From JAEULH01 sp963805915 (lineage in GTDB: Bacteria > Pseudomonadota > Alphaproteobacteria > Rhodospirillales > Defluviicoccaceae): DNA of 64,000 bases. The notes beneath the pieces are model-generated. The model had not been told where the DNA came from. It was given only the letters and a program-made list of their open reading frames with translations, and made no database searches. Both the position numbers and the translations under genes were made by a program. The stretch is taken from contig CAWDWD010000009.1 in NCBI GenBank assembly GCA_963805915.1, forward strand, positions 1 through 64,000. The letters run 5' to 3'. This document shows, one piece after another, positions 1-8,681 of the stretch. Within the stretch, counting starts at the first letter, position 1. Each line of letters opens with the position of its first letter.

Positions 1-300
1 CTGGTGCTCCGCGCAGGCGCGGTATTTCTTGGCAAGCTCGCGCTCTCCCTCGCCGCCTCTGCCGCTGTAAACCCCGCGCGAGTTATAAACGCCAATACAG
101 AAACCTTCGCCTAGTTCTGGGGAGGCTATCTCTTCCATCGCCTCGCAGACCGCCTCAGTAGGCCATATGCCGTTTTCACCCTCGGGCGACTTGGCCAGCA
201 GTTGACCAAGGCAGTATTCACCATTGTCGGCGCGGGCGTACTTTCGGCACAGGCGCCGAACCTCGGCGAGCCACGCCGCGAGCGCCGTCGCGTCGATCAT
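1..300 (-). pseudogene. Giant HigA-type HTH protein, C-terminal fragment (runs off left edge)
   Basis: One hundred codons are open on the minus strand and continue past the left edge. The ATG at 300-298 overlaps the stop (299-297) of the segment to its right, which would look like an ATGA gene junction. I read it instead as one gene with a frameshift. The upstream frame ends ...RIRKFPARTKTE, whereas restoring one A to the run at 324-326 gives RIRKIPGTDENG directly followed by MIDATALAAW. From memory, large uncharacterised proteins of this family continue through this point. The visible part is acidic and cysteine-containing, with the stretch GIWPTEAVCEAMEEIASPE. No catalytic motif is recognised. 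Confidence 0.6.
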
Positions 301-1218
301 TCCGTTTTCGTCCGTGCCGGGAATTTACGAATCCGGCCGAGAAGGCTGTGGGCTGCCGATGCGACGGACGCCCGCTGCTCGGGATTTTCGATCCTCCATT
401 CCGGCGGGTCCTCTCCCCCATCGCATCGCCAGTAAGCAAGCGCCACCGCCTGGACGAATACCGCCGGCGATTGCGCGATCTGGCTTTCGAGATTTGGGAT
501 GCCGTGCTTGCTGTGGTCTAGGGCATCGATGAACAGAAATTCGAGATGGGCCATTTCATCAGGGGTGACGCCCGCGCGGCCATCAAGTGAATCGAGTGCC
601 TCAGAAATACAGTAGCGGTCGAGCATGAAATGATCTGCCGGTTCGGCATTGACCATGGCGACGTCGTGTAGCAGCCGCTTGAGGCGGGACGTCTCGATAT
701 CATCTAAATCCATGTGAACAGCGCGGAAAGCCGCGCGCGGTCGCCGGGCTTCAAGCAGCCGGTCGATTATTTCGGTCAGCTCGGCAGGCGCGTGTCGGTT
801 CAGCAACGGGGGCACGTCCCTCCAGTATCCGGCGCGGATGATCTCGCCATAATCGTCCAGAAGACGCCAAGTGGATGCCTCGAACGGCGCGCAGACGAAT
901 AGCCGCGTACGCTCGTCGGGGGGCAGCCTTTCAGCCGTGGCCTGCAGCAGTTCTGCGCGCGTGTCGTTCTCGAACCCCAGAAGGAAGCACCGCAGGCACC
1001 ACTCGGCTTTGCTCCGGAGGTCTCCATCGAGGGAAAGGCAGCGCCGGATGAAATCGACTCGTGACCTGACGTCGGTAACGCACGACGCCGCGCAACTGCC
1101 GACGGCGCCGGCGGCGCCGCTACCGATAAGCAATTCCTTGAAACCCTCGAAACCGCGCTCCTTCCATATCTCCATCAGCGCTTCGCGGCGCAGCCTGTCG
1201 ACCCGCTCGTCTCGCTTC
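297..1218 (-). pseudogene. Giant HigA-type HTH protein, fragment between IS3 and the 3' frameshift
   Basis: An open frame of about 305 codons lies to the left of the IS3-type element. Its first gene-derived residues are KRDERVDRLRREALMEIW. The other side of the element, near 2610-2640, ends DHRKRDER, so removing the element and one copy of its 15-bp flanking repeat gives a continuous DHRKRDERVDRLRREAL. The segment is mostly helical, with RLLEARRPRAAFRAVH and EALDSLDGRAGVTPDEMAHLEFLFI as clear landmarks. It ends prematurely at 297 because of a one-base loss near 324-326. The function is unknown and the fragment is very unlikely to be translated as part of a working protein. Confidence 0.65.
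1204..1218. repeat. 15-bp direct repeat flanking the IS3-type element, left copy (right copy 2610-2624)
   Basis: CGCTCGTCTCGCTTC stands immediately outside each end of the IS3-type element, at 1204-1218 and 2610-2624, with no mismatch. The bases just beyond both ends differ, so the repeat is exactly 15 bp. It behaves as a target duplication: deleting the element plus one copy restores the interrupted reading frame. Fifteen bases is long for IS3 elements, which usually duplicate 3-5 bp. Confidence 0.8.
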
Positions 1219-1257
1219 TGTACTGCGCCACGGTTATGAGACAAGCGTCTGCGACGG

Positions 1258-2145
1258 TCATGCGGCCCGATCCATGGGCTGCTGCTGGTCGGTCCTGACC
1301 TGGGCGGGTGTCCGGTGGCCATGGCGGGCGACCAGCCAGTGGGTATTGTACCAGGTGGCGAAATCGAGCAGCGCCAGGCGCAGCTCCTCGATGGTCTCGA
1401 AGTGGCGCACCCAGAGCAGGTTTTCCTTCAGCGTCCGGATGAAACGCTCGGCGACGCCGTTGCCCTCCGGCTCGCGCACGAAGGACGGCGAGGCCTCGAT
1501 GCCGAGGAAGGCGATCTCGCTCTGGAAGTCATTGGACATGTAGTTCGAGCCATGGTCGTGGCGGAGCTTGAGGCCGGCGGCCACGTCCTTGCCGATGGCG
1601 GCGAAGTGCTGGCGCATGCCTTGGCGCACCGGTTCCAAGGCCTGGAAGCGGTTGGCGCTTTTGTCGGCGTGGATGCCGACGCATTCGCTGTTGCAGTGAT
1701 CGACGGCGACGAAGATATGGGCCACGCCGTCTGCCACGGTGATGGTCTGGGTCATGTCGGTGCCCCACAGGACGTCCACGGCGTCGGTGATGATGGTGCC
1801 GTCGTGCGTCTTCTCCGGCCGCTTGCGGACCCGGTGCGGCGCCAACAGCCCATTCTCCCGCATCAGCCGCCGGATGCGTCCGGGTGAACTCCGGATCCCG
1901 GAGACGCGCAGCCGTGCCCAGATCTTGCGGTAGCCCTCGCCGGTGAACCGGCTCTCGGCGATCACCTGCTTGATGTGCTCCACCAGCGTCGCGTCGTCGC
2001 AAGGGCCCATGGGGCCGGGGCGGTGCCTCGACGCCAAGGCGGCCTGGCGATGGCGATAGAGGCTCGCCCGCGAGACCTTCCAGCAGCGGGTGACCCGCGC
2101 CAGGCCATAAACCCGACCAGCGGAGGGCGAGACCGCCCGGCTCAT
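1258..2145 (-). CDS. IS3-family transposase OrfB (DDE integrase core)
   Basis: This 295-residue protein catalyses cut and strand transfer of the surrounding IS. The N-terminal part (about 1-110) has the HTH_21-like region seen in IS3 OrfB, with GYRKIWARLR and IRRLMRENGLLAP. The rve catalytic core follows, with acidic residues in WGTDMTQT, AVDHCNSECVG and GVAERFIRTLKEN. Its ATG (2145-2143) overlaps the orfA stop (2144-2142) in an ATGA arrangement. Expression could therefore be by translational coupling rather than the programmed -1 frameshift common in IS3 elements. The frame is intact from start to stop, so the element may still be active. Confidence 0.9.
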   Translation of the reverse strand: MSRAVSPSAGRVYGLARVTRCWKVSRASLYRHRQAALASRHRPGPMGPCDDATLVEHIKQVIAESRFTGEGYRKIWARLRVSGIRSSPGRIRRLMRENGLLAPHRVRKRPEKTHDGTIITDAVDVLWGTDMTQTITVADGVAHIFVAVDHCNSECVGIHADKSANRFQALEPVRQGMRQHFAAIGKDVAAGLKLRHDHGSNYMSNDFQSEIAFLGIEASPSFVREPEGNGVAERFIRTLKENLLWVRHFETIEELRLALLDFATWYNTHWLVARHGHRTPAQVRTDQQQPMDRAA

Positions 2146-2540
2146 CGCCTCGGCCTCCGACGTGCCAAAGGGGCGCCACCCTCCAGGCGCGCGATCTTGT
2201 CGTACAAAAGCTCGATCTCCATCGTCATCGCGCCGACTTTGCCCGTCAGCCGGGCGATCTCGCCGTCGCGGTCGTCGCGATCCCGGTCCTTCAGCGCCGT
2301 CTCGGCGGCCAGGAGCGCTTGGTCGCGCCAGGACGACAGCCGCGCCGCCGTGACGTTGAGCTCTCGAGCCACCAGCTCCAAAGGCTCGCCCCGCATCAGC
2401 CGGTTCACCGCATTCAGCTTCCGCTTCGCCGAGAAGCGTCGCGGTGGTGGCCCGCCGGCGGACTTGTCTCCGCCAGCTGTTCGGGAGCGCTCCGCCAAGT
2501 CCGCCGGCTGCGTCGTCGCAGTCTCAACCATTCCGTCCAT
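2142..2540 (-). CDS. IS3-family OrfA (HTH DNA-binding subunit)
   Basis: This 132-residue, basic-ended protein is the DNA-binding partner of OrfB. Residues 35-80 resemble the HTH_Tnp_1 domain (KRKLNAVNRLMRGEPLELVA followed by RELNVTAARLSSWRDQ). Residues 85-125 form a heptad-like coiled coil (DGEIARLTGKVGAMTMEIELLYDKI) as expected for OrfA dimerisation. It lies upstream of orfB and overlaps it by four bases. The N-terminal 30 residues are low complexity, so the start could be downstream of 2540. Confidence 0.85.
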   Translation of the reverse strand: MDGMVETATTQPADLAERSRTAGGDKSAGGPPPRRFSAKRKLNAVNRLMRGEPLELVARELNVTAARLSSWRDQALLAAETALKDRDRDDRDGEIARLTGKVGAMTMEIELLYDKIARLEGGAPLARRRPRR

Positions 2541-2609
2541 TCAGCTCTCCTTCCTTTTGCGGGTGATTTAGCCGCAGCCGAATGTCTCAAAAAACCCTGA
2601 CGCACCCCA

Positions 2610-3847
2610 CGCTCGTCTCGCTTCCGATGGTCAAGATCCTCTTCCTCGAGCTCGTCAGCTGATTCCTCCACCCACTGATTGGCGAACAACCAGCCGTGCC
2701 GGATGACCGGATCATTGGGCCGGAGGCCTTCGTAAGCTTCCCGGGCACGGTCGCGAGTTGCTTGGCAAAGCTTCCGGTGGGTGCGCCGCGTAAAGGCGAA
2801 CCGCCGAATCCGCTCGCGCAGCTCCGCCCTAGCGGTTTCGCCGCCCTTCTGGGACCATTCATCGATCAGGTCCCAGACTTTGGTTTGATCTTCTTCGGGC
2901 ATGCCCTGCAGGGACTCGACAAGATCGCCTAGGGTCTTTTCGTCGTGGGACGGCCAGGCGATCAGCAAGTCGAGCGCCTTGCGATTGAACTCGTACATCT
3001 CCGTGCGCGTCACGACTTGTCCGGCCCCAGAAGCGTCACTACGCCAGCGGGGCCTGTAACTGCCATGCCCGAACTTGCAGCCAGGCGTTACTTGCTCTTT
3101 GCAGATCTCCCAGCCAACATCCCGGAAACGCTTGGTGAGCATCTCCAGCGCCTTACCCCTCCGCTTCACCGATGCCGCCGTTTGCGGCATCGGTGATCTG
3201 AAGATGGCCTTAAGGCTGGCCTCCGGTTTGTTCGTCCAATTATCTTCAATCTTCGTCTGGGAGAGTTGGGCGAGGATCGCGGATACGCGCGGGAGGTTTT
3301 GCGGTTTCCAGGCAAGGCATTCCAGCGCCCAGAGCAGGCCACTGCGCAAGGGCCATGCCCCGAACAAGCCGCTATCGACCGGCTTGAGAAGGCCGAAGAC
3401 GATGGGATCGTCGCGCCGCAGGTCCTGTTCGAGGATCTTCAGGAACTCATCGGGCGCGGCTTCGGCAAAGCTTGGCAGATCGTGGTCGTGAGAGAGGAGC
3501 TTTTCCAGCGTTAGGGGCGTTAGGAGCTGCGGATCAAAACCGCGATCCGGCCTTCGACATCGATGCCGAGGCGGCTTTGGAACAGGTTGTTGCCGTGGAT
3601 AGAAAGGATGACAAGAGTCTCGCAGATGCCTTTGTGCAACGCGCCGGAGTGTTCGCGTTTCTTGCCGTACACCGCCGCGGCCCACCGGTCTTCTTCCGGC
3701 AGTTCGAGAGCGGGGTCGGACGCGGAAAGAACGCCTCTCGCAACCTTAAAGAACCGGTTGAGGTCCGTCGGCGTGACTATCCAAGCAATGGCAAATAGTG
3801 CGTCGATCTTCGAGGCGACACCTTGGCAACCTCCGGCAGACCACACC
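2610..3847 (-). pseudogene. Giant HigA-type HTH protein, central fragment with internal frameshift
   Basis: This segment lies between the ISAs1-type element and the IS3-type element. Reading from 3847 it begins VWSAGGCQGVASKIDALFAIAW and runs to GRIAVLIRSS, where it hits a stop at about 3520-3522. The neighbouring frame carries on with QLLTPLTLEKLLSHDHDL and runs to DHRKRDER at the IS3 end. The two frames join if one C is restored in ATCCGCAGCTCC near 3529-3531, giving LIRQLLTPLTLEKL. The 5' join is clean: the last codons before the ISAs1-type element read DDSP and the first after it VWSAGG. No enzymatic motif is visible; the segment is rich in helices and Trp. Confidence 0.65.
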
Positions 3848-3982
3848 GGGCTGTCATCAGGGCTGTTCAGTTCTCCTGCTGTGAGGGGTGCGTTCTCGTA
3901 ATACGAGTCTGCGCGGGATTGCCGGTTGGAAAACGAGTCTACCCCGGCGGCGAAAAGTCTGAATCCATGGTGGGCACCTTAG

Positions 3983-5352
3983 ATGGAGGGTGCCATGGCT
4001 CCGTTTCCCAACCTTCTGGCGGCTTTAGGGGACGTTCCGGACCCCCGGCGGGCGCAAGGCAAGCGATATCCGCTGCCGTATCTGCTGATGTTCACGGTGT
4101 TGGCGCTGCTAAGCGGGGCCAGGTCCTACCGCGGCGTCATCACCTTCCTGGAGCAGCGGCGAGAGCACCTCAATCACCACTTCGGGGTGGATCTGCAGCG
4201 GGCGCCGGTGGTGAACACGCTGCGGACGATCCTGCAGTCGCTGTCGACCGAGGCCCTCGAAGACGCGTTCCGCCGCCATGCCAAAGCCCTGCTGCCCGCG
4301 GGTTGCTCCCCGGGGGGCGAGGCGGGCGAACAGCCGGTGATCGCCCTCGATGGCAAGACGCTGCGCGGCAGCTTCGATCACTTCAACGACCGCAAGGCAG
4401 CCCAGACCTTGACAGCATTCGCCTCGGCTTCGGCCATCGTCCTGGCGCATATCGAGATCGAAGACAAGTCGAACGAGATCCCCGCCGCCCAGCAGATGAT
4501 CCGTGACCTCGGGCTGACCGGCGTCGTGTTCACCGCCGATGCCATGCACTGTCAAAAAAACATTCCTGATTACGCATCATCCTCAGCCATGGTCACGATC
4601 CCAAGTGCTTGTGAATCGGCAATTCAGGTCCGGCACGCATGCTCTTTGAGAGCGTCGGCCACTCGGGCATCCGACTTGGAGAGGGACTGCGGGCGAAGTG
4701 ATCCTCCCGCAAGAATCTCAACACACTGATTTCAAACAGTTGTTCGACGTCAGGAATTGGCTGAGGATGGTGCGTAATCAGGAAAACATTTGAAACCGCC
4801 AGGGAGACCGGAAACTTTCTGGTCGCCCAGGTCAAAGCCAATCAGCAGACCCTGCACGACACGATCGAAGCGATCTGTGCCGCCGAGAAGCCCGTCGACA
4901 GCGCCGCGAGCGTCGACCGCAACCGCCACGCTCGCCAGGAGCATCGTCTGGTCGAAACGTTCGACGTCACCGGCCGTCTCGGCTCCGACTGGGACGGCCT
5001 GATTGTCGCCGCCGCCCGCGTCACCCGGCTCACCTGGCGCAAGGACACCGCCTCCGGCCGCTGGCACACCACCGACGAGATATCCTTCTTCGCCTGTCAG
5101 ATCAGGCTGTCCGCCAGCGCAACCGCCGCGGCGATCCGCCAGCATTGGGGCATCGAAAACCGCAGCCATTACGTCCGTGATGTCAGCTTCTTCGAAGACC
5201 ACAGCCGCATTCGAACCAAACCCGGCCACTTCGCAAGGTTCCGCAGCTTCGCCCTCAACATCCTGCGCGCCAACGCCACCACCAACGTCAGCAGAGAACT
5301 CTACCTCAATGCCCTCAACCCAAATCACGCCCTGGGTTACCGCTCAGCGTAA
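3983..5352 (+). pseudogene. ISAs1-family transposase, split by a miniature element and frameshifted
   Basis: The N-terminal half runs from 3983 (or ATG 3995) to 4564 and contains the DDE_Tnp_1-associated N-terminus (FPNLLAALGDVPDPRRAQGKR), IALDGKTLRGS and VVFTADAMHCQK. The C-terminal half resumes at 4792 with ETARETGNFLVAQVKANQQT. It continues through WGIENRSHYVRDVSFFEDHSRIRT and NILRANATTN to a stop at 5350-5352, which is the standard ISAs1 ending. The 218-bp insert lies between them. Even after removing it and one copy of AAAACATT, the halves are out of frame by one position, so a second lesion exists next to the A-run at 4554-4560. The protein cannot be made intact. Confidence 0.85.
4565..4782. 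mobile_element. 218-bp miniature inverted-repeat element related to the IS1595-type element
   Basis: The ends are inverted repeats of about 25 bp, starting CCTGATTACGCA and closing CCTCAGCCA, with one internal mismatch (CATCATCC versus CACCATCC). An 8-bp duplication, AAAACATT, stands at 4557-4564 and 4783-4790. No open frame fills the interior. The same end sequence (CCTGATTACGCA...CCTCAGCCA) begins the complete IS1595-type element at 5808, which also makes an 8-bp duplication. I infer a non-autonomous derivative moved by that type of transposase. Confidence 0.85.
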
Positions 5353-5372
5353 AGGAGAACTGAACAGCCCTG

Positions 5373-5807
5373 GGGCTGTCATCAAGCCGAAGCAGGCGCG
5401 CAACATCGGCCTCGATCGCGTCGTATTCTCGATCCGCTAGAGACGAGACCGTCTCGCGATCCCCTTTCGTTTCGCCGTACCAAGCGCCGATCAATGCCAT
5501 GGGCACGAGGATTCTTGCCATGCTGTCATCGCCGGCCCACGCCGGTTTTCTAATAGCGTCATTCTTAGAGAGGCGACGGCGCAGGATTGTCGGGGAACGC
5601 CCCAACTCCCTTGCGAGACGGCGCACGTCGCTTTGTTCGATTCCCATGCTGGTGAGCGCCTTCTCGAAGGCGTCATAGTCGAGCGGGTCAAGCGCGATGT
5701 TGGGTTTCGTATCGACCGCGTTGCGTGGACGGAAAACAATGCAATGCTGCGAGCGATGGTCGCCGGCCAATTCGCGTTCAGCGTCTGCGGAGTGGACGAT
5801 TGGGATA
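5373..5807 (-). pseudogene. Giant HigA-type HTH protein, fragment between the IS1595 and ISAs1 elements
   Basis: Joining across the IS1595-type element gives a continuous reading ...VAFIPIVHSADAEREL, then HCIVFRPRNAVDTKPNIALDP. This segment therefore follows directly on the fragment at 6839-8618. It continues RLARELGRSPTILRRRLSKND, a short helix-turn-helix-like stretch, and ends EADVARLLRLDDSP at the ISAs1-type insertion point. It is about 145 codons with no internal stop. The 8-bp duplication at 5800-5807 is part of the original coding sequence. Alone it has no recognised function. Confidence 0.7.
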
Positions 5808-6838
5808 CCTGATTACGCATGAACCTCAGCCAGTTTGAGGAGGCGATATGGCATTGGCGGGGTTCGGACGGCGGCCCAGCCGAGGCGGGGCATCATGGCG
5901 GCGAGATCGTAGCGCCGATTGAAGCGGTATTCGAACTCGGCCAGGTAGCGGGGGATGTGCTTTTGGCGGATGGCGCGGTATGTGCCGGTGATGGCGGTCT
6001 TGATGTTGCCGAGCGCCGTGTTGACCCACTTGAAAGCGGGTGTCAGCACCGCCTTGCGGCCGGATCCTGTGCAGATCGGCTGATGCGTGCATCCCGCATC
6101 CGCGACACCGCGGAAGCAGCTGAGGCCGTCGCTGACGACGGTGCTGGTGGGATCGAGGCTGCGTCGGGCCAGTTTTTCGACCTCCTTGCGCCGAAAGCCG
6201 ATGACCCGGCGCAGCTTCAGGCGCACCGGCTTGCCCTCGGGCGTGGTTTCGACGGCGACGATGATCGGCGTCTTGCCGGGCGCGCCGCGACCGCGCTTGC
6301 CACCGGAGCGTTCGCCACCGAGATAGGCGTCGTCCATTTCGACCCGACCGGTCAGGCGCTTGCCGGCATCCCGCTCCATCATCACCTGCATCAGCTTGTG
6401 TTTGAGCTTCCAGGCGGTGTTCTGGGTCACACCGAGGCGACGGCCGAGTTCGAGGCTGGAGATCCCGCCCTTGCTCTGCGTCAGGTGGTACATGGTGCGA
6501 AACCAAGTGCGCAGCGGCACCTTGGTCGAGGCGAAGATCGTGCCGGCCATCAGCGAGGTCTGCCGGCGGCAGGACGCGCACTGGTAGAGGGCACGGGTCT
6601 TGATGATGCAGTGATTCCGCCCGCCGCAGCCGGGGCAGACAAAGCCTTGCGGCCAACGCCAGCCGAGCACGACCTCCCGACACCGATCCTCGCTCCCGTA
6701 AAGCTCATCGAACCGCGCCTCGCTGAGCCCCTTCTGAAACTGAACACGATTGCGCGCCATGCCTAAACCCCGCCTGTCTCCTTATATGTTCCCGATTTGT
6801 ACCACGCCCCGGCAGGCTGAGAAAGAAGCGTAATCAGG
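5808..6838 (-). mobile_element. IS1595-family insertion sequence
   Basis: The element is 1031 bp, bounded by inverted ends that start CCTGATTACGC, and flanked by the 8-bp duplication TTGGGATA at 5800-5807 and 6839-6846. Eight-base duplications and a single transposase gene fit the IS1595 family. It interrupts the giant HTH-protein gene just after codons for VAFIP. All parts look intact, so it is the best candidate source of transposase for the miniature element at 4565-4782. Confidence 0.92.
5813..6760 (-). CDS. IS1595-family (ISXO2-like) transposase
   Basis: The intact 315-residue protein begins MARNRVQFQKGLSEARFDELYGSED. A zinc ribbon at about 40-70 has CPGCGG and CASCRRQTS. A small helix-turn-helix-like region follows (SKGGISSLELGRRLGVTQNTAWKLKHKL). 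The ISXO2-like catalytic domain has RVEMDDAYLGGER, VVSDGLSCFRG and the late NTALGNIKTAITGTYRAI region. The stop codon (5815-5813) lies inside the left inverted repeat, a compact arrangement. It is the only complete transposase of this type in the window and shares its end sequences with the miniature element at 4565-4782. Confidence 0.93.
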   Translation of the reverse strand: MARNRVQFQKGLSEARFDELYGSEDRCREVVLGWRWPQGFVCPGCGGRNHCIIKTRALYQCASCRRQTSLMAGTIFASTKVPLRTWFRTMYHLTQSKGGISSLELGRRLGVTQNTAWKLKHKLMQVMMERDAGKRLTGRVEMDDAYLGGERSGGKRGRGAPGKTPIIVAVETTPEGKPVRLKLRRVIGFRRKEVEKLARRSLDPTSTVVSDGLSCFRGVADAGCTHQPICTGSGRKAVLTPAFKWVNTALGNIKTAITGTYRAIRQKHIPRYLAEFEYRFNRRYDLAAMMPRLGWAAVRTPPMPYRLLKLAEVHA

Positions 6839-8618
6839 TTGGGATAAACGCGACGGAAGACGCGACGAGCGTCCTGAGCGTCACCGGATCTGTGAAGACG
6901 GCCGCGAGATCCTTGAATAGCCGGAACTCAGGGTCGTCGAATAAGCAGGCGAGAAAGGCGAGGGCCTCGCCTTGAGAGTCAGCCGCGACAACGAACGGCC
7001 TCTTGTTCGGTTTGTCGAGCCATTCCTTGAAGCAATTGCTGTATGCGGCGATCGACGGCACGAAGATTTCAGGCGTTAAGGGGGGCTCGCTGGCATCTGC
7101 CCAGCGGTACCACGCCTGATCAAGCGCCTCGTAGCCGCTGATCGGCAAGGCGATTTGTTCGGCGAACCAGATTTGGGCTGGCACCGATTGCTCCAGCCAC
7201 TGCTCGATATCGCTCGCATCGAAAGCCCGAACAGCCTTCCAGTCGTGGGCTGCGTTCTTCTGCTTCTCCCACACGGTCTTGGCGGGCCAGTTGCGCGGTG
7301 TCACAAATACGAAAGTGCTGCTTGCCCGTATAGAGGCATCAACGGAGAGTAGCCGCGCATCGTAGTCTTTGTTTGCTTTGACCGCCGGGCTCTGGTCGGT
7401 GCCGAACTCCCAGTACGATTCTCCCTCGGGAATCCAGGGCGTGGCGGTGCCCGCTTCGACGAAGCCGTCGTTCCCCTTGCGCTGCGCGTTGTCGTAACCG
7501 GGGAAGTCGACTTGGCGGAGGTTGTTGCCCGTTGAGTGCACCAGTTTTCGCAAAAGGACAGGCAGGTGAGTGCGGGCGTCGATCTGGCTGTCGGCCCAGC
7601 CCTCAATCTGCCTTGCCTTGATGGTCAAAAAATTCGGAACGAAGGCACGAACCACGATATGCTTTTCACCATCACGCTGTTCATGCCGGTCATGTGCCGC
7701 CTGCATGTCGAGCAGCCCTTTCCGGTCGGCGCCGAATGTCTTTTCTAGCCTAACCGCCATTTCCGGGGACAAGGCTGATTTCCCGTTAAGAAAGTTCGAC
7801 AGGGCGGGTCTGCCGATACCAAGATGCTTAGCAGCGTCTGTCACGGACATGCCTGCGGGGATGATGGTCTCGCGAACGAAGGGGCCGGGGTGCCGCGCAG
7901 CGCGAGATAATAAGATTCCTTGCTCGATGCTCTCCAGGGAGCTATAGGGCACGTAAGCATAGCCCGCGCGCAGCAGCAGGAGCGTGGTGAGAACCCGGCT
8001 CAGCCGTCCGTTGCCGTCCTGGAAAGGGTGTATCTCCAGGAACACCACGACAAAGATGCCGATGGCGAGCAGCGGATGCAGTGCGTTGTCCTGGATCGTG
8101 GCATTAAACCACGCCAGGAGTTCGGCCATCAGGCGCGGCGTATCGAAGGGGGTGGCCGTCTCGAACACGATGCCGACCTGGTTGCCCTCCGCATCGAAAG
8201 CCGCGACGCTGTTGGAGGCGGTCTTGTAATGGCCGCGATGCGGTTCGTCCTTTTCGCTGTAGCGCAGCAGGTCGCGGTGAAGCTGGCGAAGGTGGTTCTC
8301 CGTGATGGCGATTTCCGGCCACGATGCGAACACCGTTTCCATGACCTCCGCGTAGCCTGCCACTTCTTGCTCGTCGCGGTTTGTGAACGCCTTGATCTCC
8401 AGGTTGGACAAGAGCCGTTCGACTTCCCGGTCGGAAAGTTTGCTGCCCTCGATCCGCGTCGAGGAGCCGATGCTCTCAATCGTCGCCACGCGCCGCAGCG
8501 CCGACAGGCGTTCGGGCGCGAGCGTGCCGAGGGCGCGCCAAGCTCCCTTGAATTCATCGATCTCGGAAATGAGCGAAAGCATCTCCGGGGTGATACGGAG
8601 TGAGGATGTAACCAGCAT
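6839..8618 (-). pseudogene. Fic domain fused to HigA-type HTH and start of giant protein, cut by IS1595
   Basis: The frame is open for 593 codons before the IS. Residues 1-230 are a Fic AMP-transferase-type domain, with SSTRIEG at 52-58 (an N-terminal inhibitory-helix-like motif) and the Fic motif HPFQDGNGR at 197-205. Residues about 243-310 are a HigA-like HTH (HPGPFVRETIIPAGMSVTDAAKHLGIGRPALS in pieces). The rest (IVVRAFVPNFLTIKARQIEGWA onward) begins the giant protein. The Fic domain stops abruptly after VPYSSLES. In the next frame the DNA still encodes YYLALRGT, as a full Fic protein would. The fusion therefore looks like a deletion joining two neighbouring genes. The IS1595 element ends the frame at 6834-6836. 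Confidence 0.65.
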
Positions 8619-8681
8619 TCCCCATTAATACATCCATTTACACCCGTTTCGGAACCGAAAGCGCACCCATTTTTTGGACCG

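Larger units (their letters stand above)
1219..2609 (-). mobile_element. IS3-family insertion sequence
   Basis: The element is 1391 bp, starts with TG and ends with CA on the plus strand, and has imperfect inverted ends. The left end reads TGTACTGCGCCACGGTT then TGAGACA; the right end, complemented, reads TGGGGTGCGTCAGGGTT then TGAGACA. It carries orfA and orfB on the minus strand in the usual IS3 order. Perfect 15-bp direct repeats abut both ends. The element sits inside the giant HTH-protein gene. Family assignment rests on the two ORFs and the TG...CA termini; subgroup was not resolved. Confidence 0.85.
3858..5372 (+). mobile_element. ISAs1-family insertion sequence, itself interrupted by a miniature element
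   Basis: Both ends carry the perfect 19-bp terminal inverted repeat CAGGGCTGTTCAGTTCTCC. The target duplication GGGCTGTCAT is present at 3848-3857 and 5373-5382; 10 bp fits the ISAs1 family. The element is 1515 bp, of which 218 bp plus an 8-bp duplication come from a later insertion at 4565-4782. It interrupts the giant HTH-protein gene between codons for DDSP and VWSAGG. The element carries one transposase gene on the plus strand, now broken. Confidence 0.9.

Noticed and set aside
297..300. A true ATGA overlap between two genes
   Set aside because: The protein sequence on both sides matches one continuous family when a single A is restored near 325; the overlap is a by-product of the frameshift.
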